A stretch of 52,198 nucleotides of DNA from Acidobacteriota bacterium (GTDB lineage: Bacteria; Acidobacteriota; Terriglobia; Bryobacterales; Bryobacteraceae), in NCBI GenBank assembly GCA_026393985.1, contig JAPKZB010000069.1:1-52198 (forward strand), in the 5' to 3' direction. Below are positions 27,637 through 36,485 of this stretch, in pieces. The notes under the pieces were generated by a model. That model was not told the origin of the DNA, did not search any database, and saw nothing but the letters and a program-made list of their open reading frames with translations. Positions within the stretch are counted from its first letter, which is position 1, and each line of letters starts with the position of its first letter. Position numbers and translations under genes: made by a program.

Positions 27637-28188
27637 CTAAGCAGTGGATTTCTGCTCCGCCTTTTCAAACACAAACCGCAGAACCTTGCCCCGAATCACA
27701 AAACAGAGATAAAACTCCCAGAACCGGCGGAACCAACGCGAGCGGTTGACCAGAAACTCAAACCCCAGGTACCGCCACAGCGCCAGCAGCTTCACCTCCA
27801 CGCTCACCTCGCGCAGACGCGCCCGGCTGTAGTAGCCATAACCGGCATCATCCGACCCAAAATAGCGGAAGCTGAAGCTGTTCAAATGCCACTTGTGCGT
27901 CGGATCGCACCAGGAGCTAAAGTCCGTGTAGTGGGGCGTTTCGAGCACAATCCGCCCCCCGGTCCGCAAAATCCGGTGTAGCTCCTCCATCGTCCGGATC
28001 ACATCGCCCACGTGCTCAATCACATGGATCATCCGGGCCTCGTCAAAGCTCCCACCCTCCACCGGCCAGGGAAACTCATCAAGGTCCCAAAGAATATCGG
28101 CGGCGGTATCCCGATTGCGGTCAATGCCCACACTGCCCGGGAACTTCTTGACCCCGCAACCCACGTCGAGAATCCGCCGCCCGGCCAC
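27637..28188 (-). CDS. Class I SAM-dependent methyltransferase
   Basis: A 183-residue methyltransferase. The SAM motif RRILDVGCGVKKFPGSVGID lies at residues 4-23. HVIEHVGDV and the ELHRILRTGGRIVLETPH stretch are the methyltransferase-11 pattern. The start is GTG at 28188, sharing one base with the ferredoxin stop (TAGTG), so the N-terminus is short. The rest is basic and aromatic. The substrate is unknown. It follows ferredoxin, ribE, ribD and ftsY on the same strand. Confidence 0.88.
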   Translation of the reverse strand: MAGRRILDVGCGVKKFPGSVGIDRNRDTAADILWDLDEFPWPVEGGSFDEARMIHVIEHVGDVIRTMEELHRILRTGGRIVLETPHYTDFSSWCDPTHKWHLNSFSFRYFGSDDAGYGYYSRARLREVSVEVKLLALWRYLGFEFLVNRSRWFRRFWEFYLCFVIRGKVLRFVFEKAEQKSTA

Positions 28189-28424
28189 TAGGAGATTTCT
28201 TCGACGACGATCGCCGTAGTCGGGCAGGAGCCGGCCGCCTCCAGCAGTGCCGCCTTCTCAGCGTCCGTCACTTCGCGAATCTGTACAAACGCCTCACTGC
28301 CATCGGCACCCACAACAACCGCCCGGTTGTCGTCATCCATCCGGAAAAACTTCGGCGCCGAACCCATACAGGCGGCAGCGGCGATACAGAGGTCAGGGTC
28401 GACCGTCACTTTCAGTTTAGGCAT
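28188..28424 (-). CDS. [3Fe-4S] single-cluster ferredoxin, P450-partner type
   Basis: A 78-residue ferredoxin. Cysteines are at C13 (DPDLC), C19 (IAAAAC) and one before Pro (GSCPTTAI), with Ala where a fourth ligand would be. The CxxxxxC-...-CP spacing with MGSAPKFFRMDDDN matches small [3Fe-4S] ferredoxins that feed electrons to cytochromes P450. No P450 or reductase is in the window. ATG 28424 is the ordinary start; a TTG two codons upstream (28430) has a better-placed AAGGG and may be used instead. It sits 10 bases after ribE. Confidence 0.88.
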   Translation of the reverse strand: MPKLKVTVDPDLCIAAAACMGSAPKFFRMDDDNRAVVVGADGSEAFVQIREVTDAEKAALLEAAGSCPTTAIVVEEIS

Positions 28425-28434
28425 ACCCAACAGT

Positions 28435-29034
28435 TTACCCTTGCCGCGACACGAGCAGCTTCTCTACATACTTGGCCAGCATGTCGCACTCCAGATTCAC
28501 CCGCCAACCCGGCCGCCGCCACCCCAGCGTCATGTGCTCATAAGTATGCGGAATGATAGTAATCGCCATCTCCCCGCCCCCAATCCGCGCCACCGTCAGG
28601 CTGATGCCGTCCACCGCCACGCTCCCCTTCTCCACCAGATACCGCTCCAACTCCGCCGGCACCCGGATGCGAAGCCACCAGTTGTCGTTCCCCAACGGCT
28701 CCAACGCCAGCAGCTCCCCGGTCCCGTCCACGTGTCCCTGCACCATGTGCCCGCCCAACCGGCCCATCGGCGACAACGGCCGCTCCAGGTTCACCCGGTC
28801 GCCCGCCCGCAACTCGCCCAGGTTGGTCCGCCCCAGCGTCTCTGGCGCCAGATCGGCCGCAAACGAGCCCGGCGCCAGATCCACCGCCGTCAAACAGACC
28901 CCATTCACAGCAAGGCTCGCCCCTGGAAACACATCCCCCAAAACCGTCCCCGCCCCAATCCGCAGCCGCGCCCCGGCCTCCTGCGGCGTCAAACTCTCCA
29001 CCACGCCCAGCTCTTCAATAATCCCTGTGAACAT
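28435..29034 (-). CDS. ribE: Riboflavin synthase alpha chain
   Basis: A 199-residue enzyme that dismutates two 6,7-dimethyl-8-ribityllumazine molecules to riboflavin. It starts MFTGIIEELGVVES, the invariant family opening, so ATG 29034 is firm. The two lumazine-binding repeats are visible: GASLAVNGVCLTA with MVQGHVDG, and GSVAVDGISLTV with the closing NLECDMLAKYVEKLL. It is 11 bases downstream of ribD. The rest of the pathway (ribA/B, ribH) is not in the window. Confidence 0.96.
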   Translation of the reverse strand: MFTGIIEELGVVESLTPQEAGARLRIGAGTVLGDVFPGASLAVNGVCLTAVDLAPGSFAADLAPETLGRTNLGELRAGDRVNLERPLSPMGRLGGHMVQGHVDGTGELLALEPLGNDNWWLRIRVPAELERYLVEKGSVAVDGISLTVARIGGGEMAITIIPHTYEHMTLGWRRPGWRVNLECDMLAKYVEKLLVSRQG

Positions 29035-29045
29035 GTAAACTCGCC

Positions 29046-30146
29046 TTAGCGGCCCTGCCGCTGCATCCACGCCTCAACGGCAAACTCATCACTACTGATC
29101 GGGTGCAGCTTCACATCCCGGAACAACAAAGCGTCCGACCGCCGCCGCCGCCCGATCCCACCCGCCACCGGCAACGACTGCGTGCCGCCCAGAATCTTGG
29201 GCGCGTAGTAGAAGAAAATCTTGTCCACGATCCCCGCTTCGAGAGCCGCCCAGTTCACCTTGCTGCCCGCTTCAATCATCAGCGAAAGATATTGACGCGC
29301 CGCCAACAGCTCCACCACCGCCCGCAAACTCGTCCGACCGTCCGACCCGTCAAGCACCACCACCTCCACCCCCTTGCGCTCCAGCGCCGCCCGCCTCTCT
29401 GGATTCGCCGCCGAAGTCGTCGCCACCAACACATCGCCGGCGCACGTCTCCACCATGCTCGAATGCGGCGAAATCCGCAACTGCGAATCCACCACAACCC
29501 GCAACAGCGGCCGGCTCCGCTCGGCTCCCGACCGGTCCGTCAACAGGCAATCGTCCGAGATCACCGTGCCAATCCCCGTCAGGATGGCGTCCGCAGTGTG
29601 GCGCAGACCCTGCACGTGCTCCCGCGCCAGGTCCGAAGTAATCCATCCCGTGTTGTCATCCGGCGCGGCAATCTTGCCGTCCAACGTCAGCGCGCTCTTC
29701 AACGTCACCAGCGGCCGCCGCTCCCGCATGAAGAAGCAGAAGGCCTCGTTCAGCGACTCGGCCGCCGCCGTGTACCGGCTGTCGACGCTCACGGCAATCC
29801 CCGCCGCCCGCAATTTCGCAAATCCCTGCCCGGCGACCAGCGGGTTGGGATCTTCCATCGCCGCCACCACCTCCGCGATCCCGGCCTCAATCAGCGCCTC
29901 CGCGCACGGCCCCGTGCGCCCGGTGTGGGCGCACGGCTCAAGCGTAACGTACATCGTCGCGCCCCGCGCCCCCGCGCCCGCCGCCTCCAGCGCCACCGTC
30001 TCGGCGTGCCGCGTCCCGGCGTAGGTATGGTACCCCTGCCCGATCACCACCCCGTCTCTTACCACCACAGCCCCCACCGCCGGATTCGGGGAGGTCCGGC
30101 CAAAGCCACGTCGCGCCTGGGCAAGCGCCTGATCGAGAAAGTCCAT
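29046..30146 (-). CDS. ribD: Bifunctional riboflavin deaminase/reductase RibD
   Basis: A 366-residue protein that deaminates and then reduces the pyrimidine intermediate of riboflavin synthesis. The N-terminal deaminase has the zinc-binding RHAETVALEAAG and EPCAHTGRTGPC. The C-terminal reductase begins near RRPLVTLKSALTLDGKIA and contains TADAILTGIGTV and MIEAGSKVNWAAL. ATG 30146 gives the family opening MDFLDQALAQARRG; a TTG four codons upstream is possible. It is four bases after the ftsY stop. Confidence 0.96.
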   Translation of the reverse strand: MDFLDQALAQARRGFGRTSPNPAVGAVVVRDGVVIGQGYHTYAGTRHAETVALEAAGAGARGATMYVTLEPCAHTGRTGPCAEALIEAGIAEVVAAMEDPNPLVAGQGFAKLRAAGIAVSVDSRYTAAAESLNEAFCFFMRERRPLVTLKSALTLDGKIAAPDDNTGWITSDLAREHVQGLRHTADAILTGIGTVISDDCLLTDRSGAERSRPLLRVVVDSQLRISPHSSMVETCAGDVLVATTSAANPERRAALERKGVEVVVLDGSDGRTSLRAVVELLAARQYLSLMIEAGSKVNWAALEAGIVDKIFFYYAPKILGGTQSLPVAGGIGRRRRSDALLFRDVKLHPISSDEFAVEAWMQRQGR

Positions 30147-30150
30147 GCGA

Positions 30151-31098
30151 TTAGTCAAATAGCGAGGCGATGTAGGTTTCCGCGTGGAAGGGCAGCAGGT
30201 CGGTCACCTTCTCCCCCACCCCGATGTAGCGAATCGGCAAATTCAGTTCCCGGGCGATGGCTACGGCCACCCCGCCCTTGGCCGTACCGTCCAACTTCGT
30301 CAGCACGATGCCCGTTACCCCACCGCTTTCGGTAAACTTCCGCGCCTGTTCGAGGCCGTTCTGCCCCGTCGTCGCGTCCAGCACCAAAAACACTTCGTGC
30401 GGCGCCTCGGGAATCACCCGCGCCGCCGTCCGCCGCATCTTCTCAAGCTCCGCCATTAGATGTTCTTTGTTCTGCAACCGCCCGGCGGTATCGATAATCA
30501 CGAAATCCGCCTTCCGCGCCCGCCCGGCCTGCATCGCGTCGAAAATCACCGCGCTCGGGTCGGCGCCCTGCGCCTGCTTAATCAAGTCCGTCTCGGCCCG
30601 GTCCGCCCACACCTGCAACTGCTCAATCGCCGCCGCGCGAAACGTGTCCGCCGCCGCCATCAGCACCGTCTTACCCTCATCCTGCAGCCGCCGCGCCAGC
30701 TTCCCGGTCGTCGTCGTCTTCCCCGCCCCGTTCACCCCCACCATCATGATCACCAGCGGCGGCGCCTCCACCCGCGCCATCGGCCGCTCCGAGGCCGCCA
30801 ACACCTCCAGCAGATGCTGCCGGATCAAACCCCGAATCTCGCTTGCATCGCTCACCAGGTGACGTTCCACCCGCTGCCGGATCGTCTCCAGAATCTCCGT
30901 CGCCGTGCGCACCCCAACGTCGGCTGTAATCAGCGCATACTCCAGCTCCTCAAGAAGATCGGCGTCAATCTCCTTCTTGCCGTGGACGACGTCCTCGATC
31001 TTGCTGACCAGCCCGGCCCGCGTCTTCTCAATGCCGCTCTTGAGGCGCTCAAGTAGGTTACCGCCGCCGTCGCCGGAACCAAATAACGAAGAAAGCAT
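30151..31098 (-). CDS. ftsY: Signal recognition particle receptor FtsY
   Basis: A 315-residue SRP GTPase that brings ribosome-nascent-chain complexes to the membrane. It lacks the long acidic A-domain of the E. coli protein. The N-domain is helical; G1 is MMVGVNGAGKTTTTGKLA, with the insertion-box DTFRAAAIEQL, then DTAGRLQNK, TKLDGTAKGG and the closing GVGEKVTDLLPF. ATG 31098 opens MLSSLFGSGDGG, as in many short FtsY proteins. Upstream, TATATA ends six bases before the ATG and no Shine-Dalgarno sequence is visible, so a leaderless message is possible. Confidence 0.97.
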   Translation of the reverse strand: MLSSLFGSGDGGGNLLERLKSGIEKTRAGLVSKIEDVVHGKKEIDADLLEELEYALITADVGVRTATEILETIRQRVERHLVSDASEIRGLIRQHLLEVLAASERPMARVEAPPLVIMMVGVNGAGKTTTTGKLARRLQDEGKTVLMAAADTFRAAAIEQLQVWADRAETDLIKQAQGADPSAVIFDAMQAGRARKADFVIIDTAGRLQNKEHLMAELEKMRRTAARVIPEAPHEVFLVLDATTGQNGLEQARKFTESGGVTGIVLTKLDGTAKGGVAVAIARELNLPIRYIGVGEKVTDLLPFHAETYIASLFD

Positions 31099-31158
31099 GT
31101 GGTCTATATATGATAAGGGATTCCAGCCGGAAATCCGCGTTAGAATACGGTAGCAACC
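31099..31158. promoter_or_regulatory. Divergent promoter region of ftsY and the PEGA kinase gene
   Basis: A 60-base gap. For ftsY (minus) TATATA is at the complement of 31105-31110 and TATCAT at 31110-31115. For the kinase (plus) TAGAAT at 31141-31146 lies 12 bases before the TTG start. No clear -35 box is seen for either. The calls are by eye. Confidence 0.35.
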
Positions 31159-32733
31159 TTGGAACAGATTCCTCCGCCCAAAATCGGCCGCTTCGTGATC
31201 CAGCGAGAGCTGGGGCGTGGCGCCATGGGCGTTGTCTATGAGGCCCAGGATCCCGCCATCGGTCGCACCGTCGCCGTCAAATCCATCCGCATCGGCGAAA
31301 TCTCCGATCCCCGCGAACGCCAGCGCATCAAAGACCGCATCTTCCGCGAAGCCCAAAGCGCCGGCGTACTCTCCCACCCCCACATCGTCACCATCTACGA
31401 CATCCAGGAAGCCGACAACGTCGTCTACATCTTCATGGAGTACATCGACGGCTCCACCCTCGAAAAGCTTCTGCTCGACGAAACCCCACCCGACAAAAAC
31501 CTCGTCCTCGCCCTCCTACGCCAAACCGCCGCCGCCATGGATTTCGCCCACTCCAAAGGCATCATCCATCGCGACATCAAACCCGCCAACGTCATGGTCC
31601 GCCAGGACTGGACCGCCAAAATCGCCGACTTCGGCATCGCCAAGACCCAATCACAATCCCTCACCCAGACCGGGCTCGTCGTCGGCACACCCAACTACAT
31701 GTCACCCGAGCAGATTCAGGGCAAAGCCGTCGACGGCCGCGCCGACCAGTTCTCGCTCGGCGTCATCGCCTACGAGGTCCTCACCGGCGAAAAACCCTTC
31801 GTCGCCGACACCCTCCCCACCCTCCTCTTCAAACTGGTTAGCGAACCCGCCGTATCCGCCGTCCGCCTTAACCCCTCTCTCAACCCCTCTATCGACGCCG
31901 TTCTCCAAAAGGCCCTCAGTAAAGATCCCGCCCAGCGCTGGGACTCCTGCTCCGCCTTCATCACCGCTCTCGAACAGCAGTGCGGCCGCCACCCCGGCTG
32001 GGCCCCGCAGACCCGCGGCCAGGCCCACAACGCCGCCACCGCCGTCGTCCCGGCCAGCCCCGTAGCTCCCGCGCCCCCATCAACCCCAACCCCATCAACC
32101 CCAACCCCCGCCGACCCCAAACCCCAGCCCAACCGCACCCCCCTGTTCGCCGCCACCGGCCTCGCCGCAGCCCTCGTCCTCGCCGTCGCCCTGTGGCAAC
32201 TCACCAAGCGCCCCGGCCCCGCCCCGGAAACCGCGCCCCCCGCGTCCGCCACCATCCCCACCGATACAAAAACCAGCCCCGCACCCGGCACCTCGTCCCC
32301 ACCGAAAGCCAAAGACGCGCCGCCCCCCCCCAAAACGGCCCCCGTCTCCCCCAAACCCACCGACTCCACCCCGGCCACCGAACCCTGCACCACCCCCTGC
32401 AATCTCGAACTCCCCGCCGGCCGCCACGTCCTCCTCGCTCAGCTCGATAAGTACGAAACCGCCAACCGCATCTTCATGCTCCCGGCCGAAGCGCAGGTCA
32501 ACATCAACCTTCGCCGCGAAACCGGCACCGTCGCCGTCAGCTCCACCCCCCCCGGCGCCCAAATCCTCGTCGACGGTGTCGAACACCCCGAAAAAACCCC
32601 CGCCATCCTCACCCTCCCCACCGGCCGCCACAAAATCACCGTCACCCTCCCCGGCCGCGGCGAAAAATCCCGCGACGTCAACGTCGAAGATGGCGCCCAA
32701 CTCGACTACAGCGTCAACTTCGGCGGAAACTAA
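31159..32733 (+). CDS. Membrane Ser/Thr protein kinase with C-terminal PEGA domain
   Basis: A 524-residue Hanks-type kinase. The kinase domain covers residues about 12-275: GRGAMGVVYEA (19-29), the ATP lysine AVK (41), HRDIKPANV (137-145, catalytic Asp 139), DFG (157-159), and GTPNYMSPEQ (176-185). A Pro/Thr-rich linker and one membrane helix (about 329-347) follow. An extracytoplasmic PEGA domain closes it (about 455-522, GTVAVSSTPPGAQILVDG). The start is TTG at 31159; no nearby ATG fits. It should phosphorylate cytoplasmic proteins in response to an envelope signal. It precedes the dciA-like gene by 45 bases. Confidence 0.95.
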   Translation: MEQIPPPKIGRFVIQRELGRGAMGVVYEAQDPAIGRTVAVKSIRIGEISDPRERQRIKDRIFREAQSAGVLSHPHIVTIYDIQEADNVVYIFMEYIDGSTLEKLLLDETPPDKNLVLALLRQTAAAMDFAHSKGIIHRDIKPANVMVRQDWTAKIADFGIAKTQSQSLTQTGLVVGTPNYMSPEQIQGKAVDGRADQFSLGVIAYEVLTGEKPFVADTLPTLLFKLVSEPAVSAVRLNPSLNPSIDAVLQKALSKDPAQRWDSCSAFITALEQQCGRHPGWAPQTRGQAHNAATAVVPASPVAPAPPSTPTPSTPTPADPKPQPNRTPLFAATGLAAALVLAVALWQLTKRPGPAPETAPPASATIPTDTKTSPAPGTSSPPKAKDAPPPPKTAPVSPKPTDSTPATEPCTTPCNLELPAGRHVLLAQLDKYETANRIFMLPAEAQVNINLRRETGTVAVSSTPPGAQILVDGVEHPEKTPAILTLPTGRHKITVTLPGRGEKSRDVNVEDGAQLDYSVNFGGN

Positions 32734-32778
32734 GTAGTAAACTGGAAGCTCTCCCCCGCTCTCCCGCCCCAACCAACC

Positions 32779-33195
32779 ATGCAACGCGCTGGACGCCTTG
32801 TCACCCGTCTCAAAATGAAGACCGCCGCCCTCTCCCCCGAGGAATTGGCCGCCGCCGCCTGGCCCGCCGCCGTCGGTAAACGCCTCGCCGGGCGAACCGG
32901 ATCTGTTCGCCTCTTCGGCCGCAAGCTCGTCATTGAAGTTGAAGACCTAACCTGGCAGCGTCAGCTCACCACCCTCACCCCCCAGATTCTCTCCAAGCTC
33001 CTCCCCATCCTCGGCCCCGGCCTCGTCGAACACCTCGAATTCCGCATCGGCGCCCCCCGCCGTGAACCCGCCCGCGCCACCGTCGCCGACCCCCGCGCCG
33101 ACGGCATCGAAGATCCGATCTTTAAACTGCTCTACTTGAACTCGCGCGCCCGCAGCGAACGCGAACAGGAGCGCCGCGAAAGGAAAACCGCTTGA
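32779..33195 (+). CDS. DUF721 / DciA-like protein
   Basis: A 138-residue DUF721 protein. The core is AAAAWPAAVGKRLAGRTGSV, then FGRKLVIEVEDLTWQRQLTTL and LVEHLEFRIG. In many bacteria this family, DciA, helps load the DnaB helicase. The C-terminus is basic and charged. It overlaps gatC by four bases. The family call is firm and the role is inferred. Confidence 0.85.
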   Translation: MQRAGRLVTRLKMKTAALSPEELAAAAWPAAVGKRLAGRTGSVRLFGRKLVIEVEDLTWQRQLTTLTPQILSKLLPILGPGLVEHLEFRIGAPRREPARATVADPRADGIEDPIFKLLYLNSRARSEREQERRERKTA

Positions 33196-33491
33196 AACTC
33201 ACCGAAGAAAACGTCCGCTACGTCGCCAGCCTCGCCAACCTCACCCTCAGCGAGCAGGAAATCCACCAGTACACCGCCGACCTCAGCGGCATCCTCTCCC
33301 ACATGGAGAAACTCAACGAACTCGACACCTCCCAGATCGAGCCCATGACCCAGGTCCTCTTCGCCGGCCAGGAAAACGACTCCCTCCGCGAAGACATCGA
33401 ACACACCCCCCTCTCAAACGAAGTCGCCCTCGCCAACGCCCCCCTCGCCGCCGCCGGATATTTCAAAGTGCCCAAGGTCATCGAGCGCTAA
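33192..33491 (+). CDS. gatC: Asp/Glu-tRNA(Asn/Gln) amidotransferase subunit C
   Basis: A 99-residue GatC, the small subunit that links GatA to GatB. The family pattern is clear: VRYVASLANLTLSEQEI, LSGILSHMEKLNELDTS and the FKVPKVIE ending. The start is TTG at 33192, inside the DUF721 stop (four-base overlap), with AGGAAAA upstream. It lies four bases before gatA. gatB is not in the window. Confidence 0.95.
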   Translation: MKLTEENVRYVASLANLTLSEQEIHQYTADLSGILSHMEKLNELDTSQIEPMTQVLFAGQENDSLREDIEHTPLSNEVALANAPLAAAGYFKVPKVIER

Positions 33492-33495
33492 CCCC

Positions 33496-34938
33496 ATGAA
33501 CATCGCCAAACTGACCATCCCCGCCGTCCGCGACGGCCTCCTCGGCAAACAGTTCAGCGCCGTCGAACTCACCACCGAAGCCCTCCGCTTCGCCCAGGCC
33601 GAAAACCCCAAAACCAACGCCTACCTTACCTTCAGCGACCAGCGCGCCCTGGCCGCCGCCGCCCGCGTCGACGCTCAAATCGCCGCCGGCCAACCCCTCG
33701 GCCCCCTCGCCGGCGTCCCCATCGCCGTCAAAGACGTCATCGTCACCAAAGACGTCAAAACCACCTGCGCCTCGAAAATTCTCTCGAATTACATCCCCCC
33801 CTACGACTCGACCGCCGTCGAACGCCTCGAAGCCGCCGGCGGCATCCTCCTCGGCAAAGCCAACTGCGACGAGTTCGCCATGGGCTCCTCGAACGAAAAC
33901 TCCGCCTTCGGCCCCGTCCGTAACCCCGTCGCCCTCGACCGCGTCCCCGGCGGCAGCTCCGGCGGCAGTGCCGCCGCCGTCGCCCAGGGCACCGCCGTCG
34001 TCTCCCTCGGCTCCGATACCGGCGGCTCCATCCGCCAGCCCGCTAGCTTCTGCGGCTGCGTCGGCGTTACCCCCACCTACGGCCGCGTCTCCCGCTACGG
34101 CCTCGTCGCCTTCGCCAGCTCCCTCGACCACATCGGCCCCGTCTCCCGCCCCGTCGCCGACTCCGCCACCCTCCTCGGCGCCATCGCCGGCCGCGACCCC
34201 CGCGACGCCACCTCCGCCTCCCAACCCGTCCCCGACTACGCCGCCCTTCTCGGCGACTCCGTCCAGGGCCTCAAACTCGGCCTCCCCAAAGAGTACTTCT
34301 CGAACCTCGCCCCTGAAACCGGCGACCGCATCATGGCCGGCGTCGAAGTCCTCAAAAAACTCGGCTGCGCAGTCTCCGAACTCAGCCTCCCCCACACCGA
34401 ATACGCCATCGCGACGTATTACATCCTCTGCACCGCCGAACTCTCGGCCAACCTCAGCCGCTTCGACGGCGCCCGCTACGGCGTCCGCTCTCCCAATAGC
34501 CAAACCCTCTCCGACATGTATAAAAACACCCGCGGCGAAGGCTTCGGCGCCGAAGTCAAACGCCGCATCATGCTCGGCGCCTACGTCCTCAGCCACGGCT
34601 ACTACGACGCCTTCTACCGCAAAGCCCAGAAGGTCCGCCGCCTCCTCACCGAGGACTTCACCAACGCATTCCAACAGGTCGACGCCCTCATCACCCCCGT
34701 CTCCCCCTTCCCAGCATTTAAAATCGGAGAAAAGGTGAATGACCCGATTCAAATGTACCTTTCCGACATCTATACGATTACGGGGAGCCTCGCAGGTGTC
34801 CCCTGCATGAGCGTCCCCTGTGGAACCACCGCCGAAGGTCTGCCGGTGGGCATGCAAATTCTTACCAAGCACTTTGCCGAAGACGTTATGTTTCGTCTCG
34901 CGCACCAATACGAAAAAGCCGGCGGCTTCACCGCCTGA
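33496..34938 (+). CDS. gatA: Asp/Glu-tRNA(Asn/Gln) amidotransferase subunit A
   Basis: A 480-residue amidase that releases ammonia from glutamine for transamidation of misacylated tRNA. The catalytic triad is Lys 79 (PIAVKD), Ser 154 (PGGSSGGSAAAVAQG) and Ser 178 (SDTGGSIR). The C-terminus has the family stretch SLAGVPCMSVPCG. Length is normal. Presence of gatCA suggests this organism makes Gln-tRNA or Asn-tRNA indirectly. The last 200 bases are less C-biased than the rest. sodA follows 17 bases on. Confidence 0.97.
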   Translation: MNIAKLTIPAVRDGLLGKQFSAVELTTEALRFAQAENPKTNAYLTFSDQRALAAAARVDAQIAAGQPLGPLAGVPIAVKDVIVTKDVKTTCASKILSNYIPPYDSTAVERLEAAGGILLGKANCDEFAMGSSNENSAFGPVRNPVALDRVPGGSSGGSAAAVAQGTAVVSLGSDTGGSIRQPASFCGCVGVTPTYGRVSRYGLVAFASSLDHIGPVSRPVADSATLLGAIAGRDPRDATSASQPVPDYAALLGDSVQGLKLGLPKEYFSNLAPETGDRIMAGVEVLKKLGCAVSELSLPHTEYAIATYYILCTAELSANLSRFDGARYGVRSPNSQTLSDMYKNTRGEGFGAEVKRRIMLGAYVLSHGYYDAFYRKAQKVRRLLTEDFTNAFQQVDALITPVSPFPAFKIGEKVNDPIQMYLSDIYTITGSLAGVPCMSVPCGTTAEGLPVGMQILTKHFAEDVMFRLAHQYEKAGGFTA

Positions 34939-34955
34939 TTTGAGGAGATAACCTG

Positions 34956-35582
34956 ATGCCTTTTGTTCTGCCTGAACTGGGATACTCGAACGACGCCCTC
35001 GAGCCCTACATTGACGCCGTGACGATGGATATCCATCGCACCCGCCACCACCAGACCTACGTCACCAACTTGAATAACGCCGTGACGGCCAACGCCTCGC
35101 TCGAAGGCAAGTCGCTCGAAGAGCTGCTCTCGAACAACCTGGCCATCGTCCCCGATGCCGCCAAAGGCGCCGTCCGCAATCACGGCGGTGGCCACGCCAA
35201 CCACACCCTCTTCTGGGCCACCATGGGCCCCAATGCCGGCGGCGCCCCCACCGGCAACCTCGCCGCCGCCATCACCGCCAAGTTCGGCGACTTCGACGCC
35301 TTCAAGGCCGCCTTCAAGGCCGCCGCCGTCGGCCGCTTCGGCTCCGGCTGGGCCTGGCTTGTCAAGAACGCCGACGGCTCTGTCGAAGTCACCTCCAGCG
35401 CCAACCAGGACTCTCCCCTCATGGACGGCAAAACCCCCATCCTCGGCCTCGATGTCTGGGAACACGCCTACTATCTCAAGTATCAGAACAAGCGCCCCGA
35501 CTACATCGACGCCTACTGGAACGTCGTCAACTGGAATGCCGCCGAAGGCCTCTTCAACGGCACCCTCACCCTCTCCTTCTAA
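34956..35582 (+). CDS. sodA: Superoxide dismutase, Mn-type by sequence
   Basis: A 208-residue Mn/Fe superoxide dismutase. Metal ligands are His 27, His 83 (GGGHANH), Asp 166 and His 170 ([13 protein letters not shown]). The outer-sphere glutamine is Gln 151 in SANQDSPLM, as in Mn enzymes, rather than the Fe-type spacing. No signal peptide is seen, so it is cytoplasmic. GAGGAG lies eight bases upstream, the strongest ribosome site in this stretch. The stop shares four bases with the convergent DHOD-like gene. Confidence 0.96.
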   Translation: MPFVLPELGYSNDALEPYIDAVTMDIHRTRHHQTYVTNLNNAVTANASLEGKSLEELLSNNLAIVPDAAKGAVRNHGGGHANHTLFWATMGPNAGGAPTGNLAAAITAKFGDFDAFKAAFKAAAVGRFGSGWAWLVKNADGSVEVTSSANQDSPLMDGKTPILGLDVWEHAYYLKYQNKRPDYIDAYWNVVNWNAAEGLFNGTLTLSF

Positions 35583-36427
35583 GCCTCCCCTCCGGCCTGC
35601 CGCCCCTCCCCGGTGGCAGGCCACTCCCGCAGCGTCCGCGTATAGTTCAGCCGCTCCCAGGCGTGCGCATCGGCCGTAAAACCAAACCCCAGCTTCCCCC
35701 GCGCCGCCGCCACCGACGCCATCTTCTTCCGGTCCAGCCACCCCGCCAGCTCCTCCCGCATCACCCCCACATACCCCGGCCCCCGCTCGAGCAGCGCCGA
35801 CGCCACCTGCACCACGTGCGCCCCGCACAAAATCGCCTTCGCCGCGTCCAAGCCCGTCTGCACCCCGCCCGTACACCCCAACGACAGCCGCGCAAACGGC
35901 GCCAGCAGCGCCAGCGCATGCAATCGCAGCGGCAGCTCCGCCGCCGTCGATGGCACCACCCGCCGGTCCACCTGCAGCGTCTCGAGTGAGATGTCCGGCT
36001 GATAGAACCGGTTGAACACCGTCACCCCCCGCGCCCCCACCTCCTCCAGCCGCCGCACAAACGCCGGCACCGACGAGTAAAACGGCGAAATCTTCACCGT
36101 CACCGGCACCCCCACCGCACCCACCACCGCCGCCACCACATCCACCCAACCGCCCGGCGTCGTCCCGTTCAACGACGCCACCACCGGCGCCGCCACCCGC
36201 CGCCGCAGCGTCTCCAGCTGCCGCAAATACGGGTCCAGCCCCGCCCCCCGCGGCGCCGACTGCTCCGCCACCAGGTCTTCTTCAAACAACGAGTACACCA
36301 CCACCGCCCCCGCCCCCGCCTCCACCGCCGCCCCCATCGCCTCCGCATCGTGCGACAACGGACTCGCCGCCACCACCAACGGACTCGCCAAACTCATGCC
36401 CAACCAGGAAGTCGTTAAGTTCGCCAT
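35579..36427 (-). CDS. Dihydroorotate-dehydrogenase-like protein with internal deletion
   Basis: A 282-residue TIM-barrel flavoprotein of the dihydroorotate-dehydrogenase-like group, for which about 325-335 residues are usual from memory. The N-terminus ([19 protein letters not shown]), [41 protein letters not shown] and [11 protein letters not shown] are recognisable. Between GGWVD and [20 protein letters not shown] the usual stretch of about 40 residues, which holds one beta-alpha unit and the ELN-containing strand, is absent in frame. The enzyme may be inactive or altered. Coding is G-rich, opposite to the C-rich plus genes beside it. The true substrate of this group is not pyrimidine-specific. 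Confidence 0.8.
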   Translation of the reverse strand: MANLTTSWLGMSLASPLVVAASPLSHDAEAMGAAVEAGAGAVVVYSLFEEDLVAEQSAPRGAGLDPYLRQLETLRRRVAAPVVASLNGTTPGGWVDVVAAVVGAVGVPVTVKISPFYSSVPAFVRRLEEVGARGVTVFNRFYQPDISLETLQVDRRVVPSTAAELPLRLHALALLAPFARLSLGCTGGVQTGLDAAKAILCGAHVVQVASALLERGPGYVGVMREELAGWLDRKKMASVAAARGKLGFGFTADAHAWERLNYTRTLREWPATGEGRQAGGEA

Positions 36428-36485
36428 GCCCCTAGCACACTCCTCTCGCGCGCCGGAGTCAAGCCGTCTCCGCTACCCTAAGGAG

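Noticed and set aside
27624-27638. AGGACT-TT-AGTCCT inverted repeat near the methyltransferase stop.
   Set aside because: The loop is too short for a good hairpin and no T-run follows; kept only as a possible short palindrome.
35594-35622. GGCCTGCC...GGCAGGCC hairpin after sodA as a terminator.
   Set aside because: It lies inside the DHOD-like coding end with a 13-base loop and no T-run, so support is weak.
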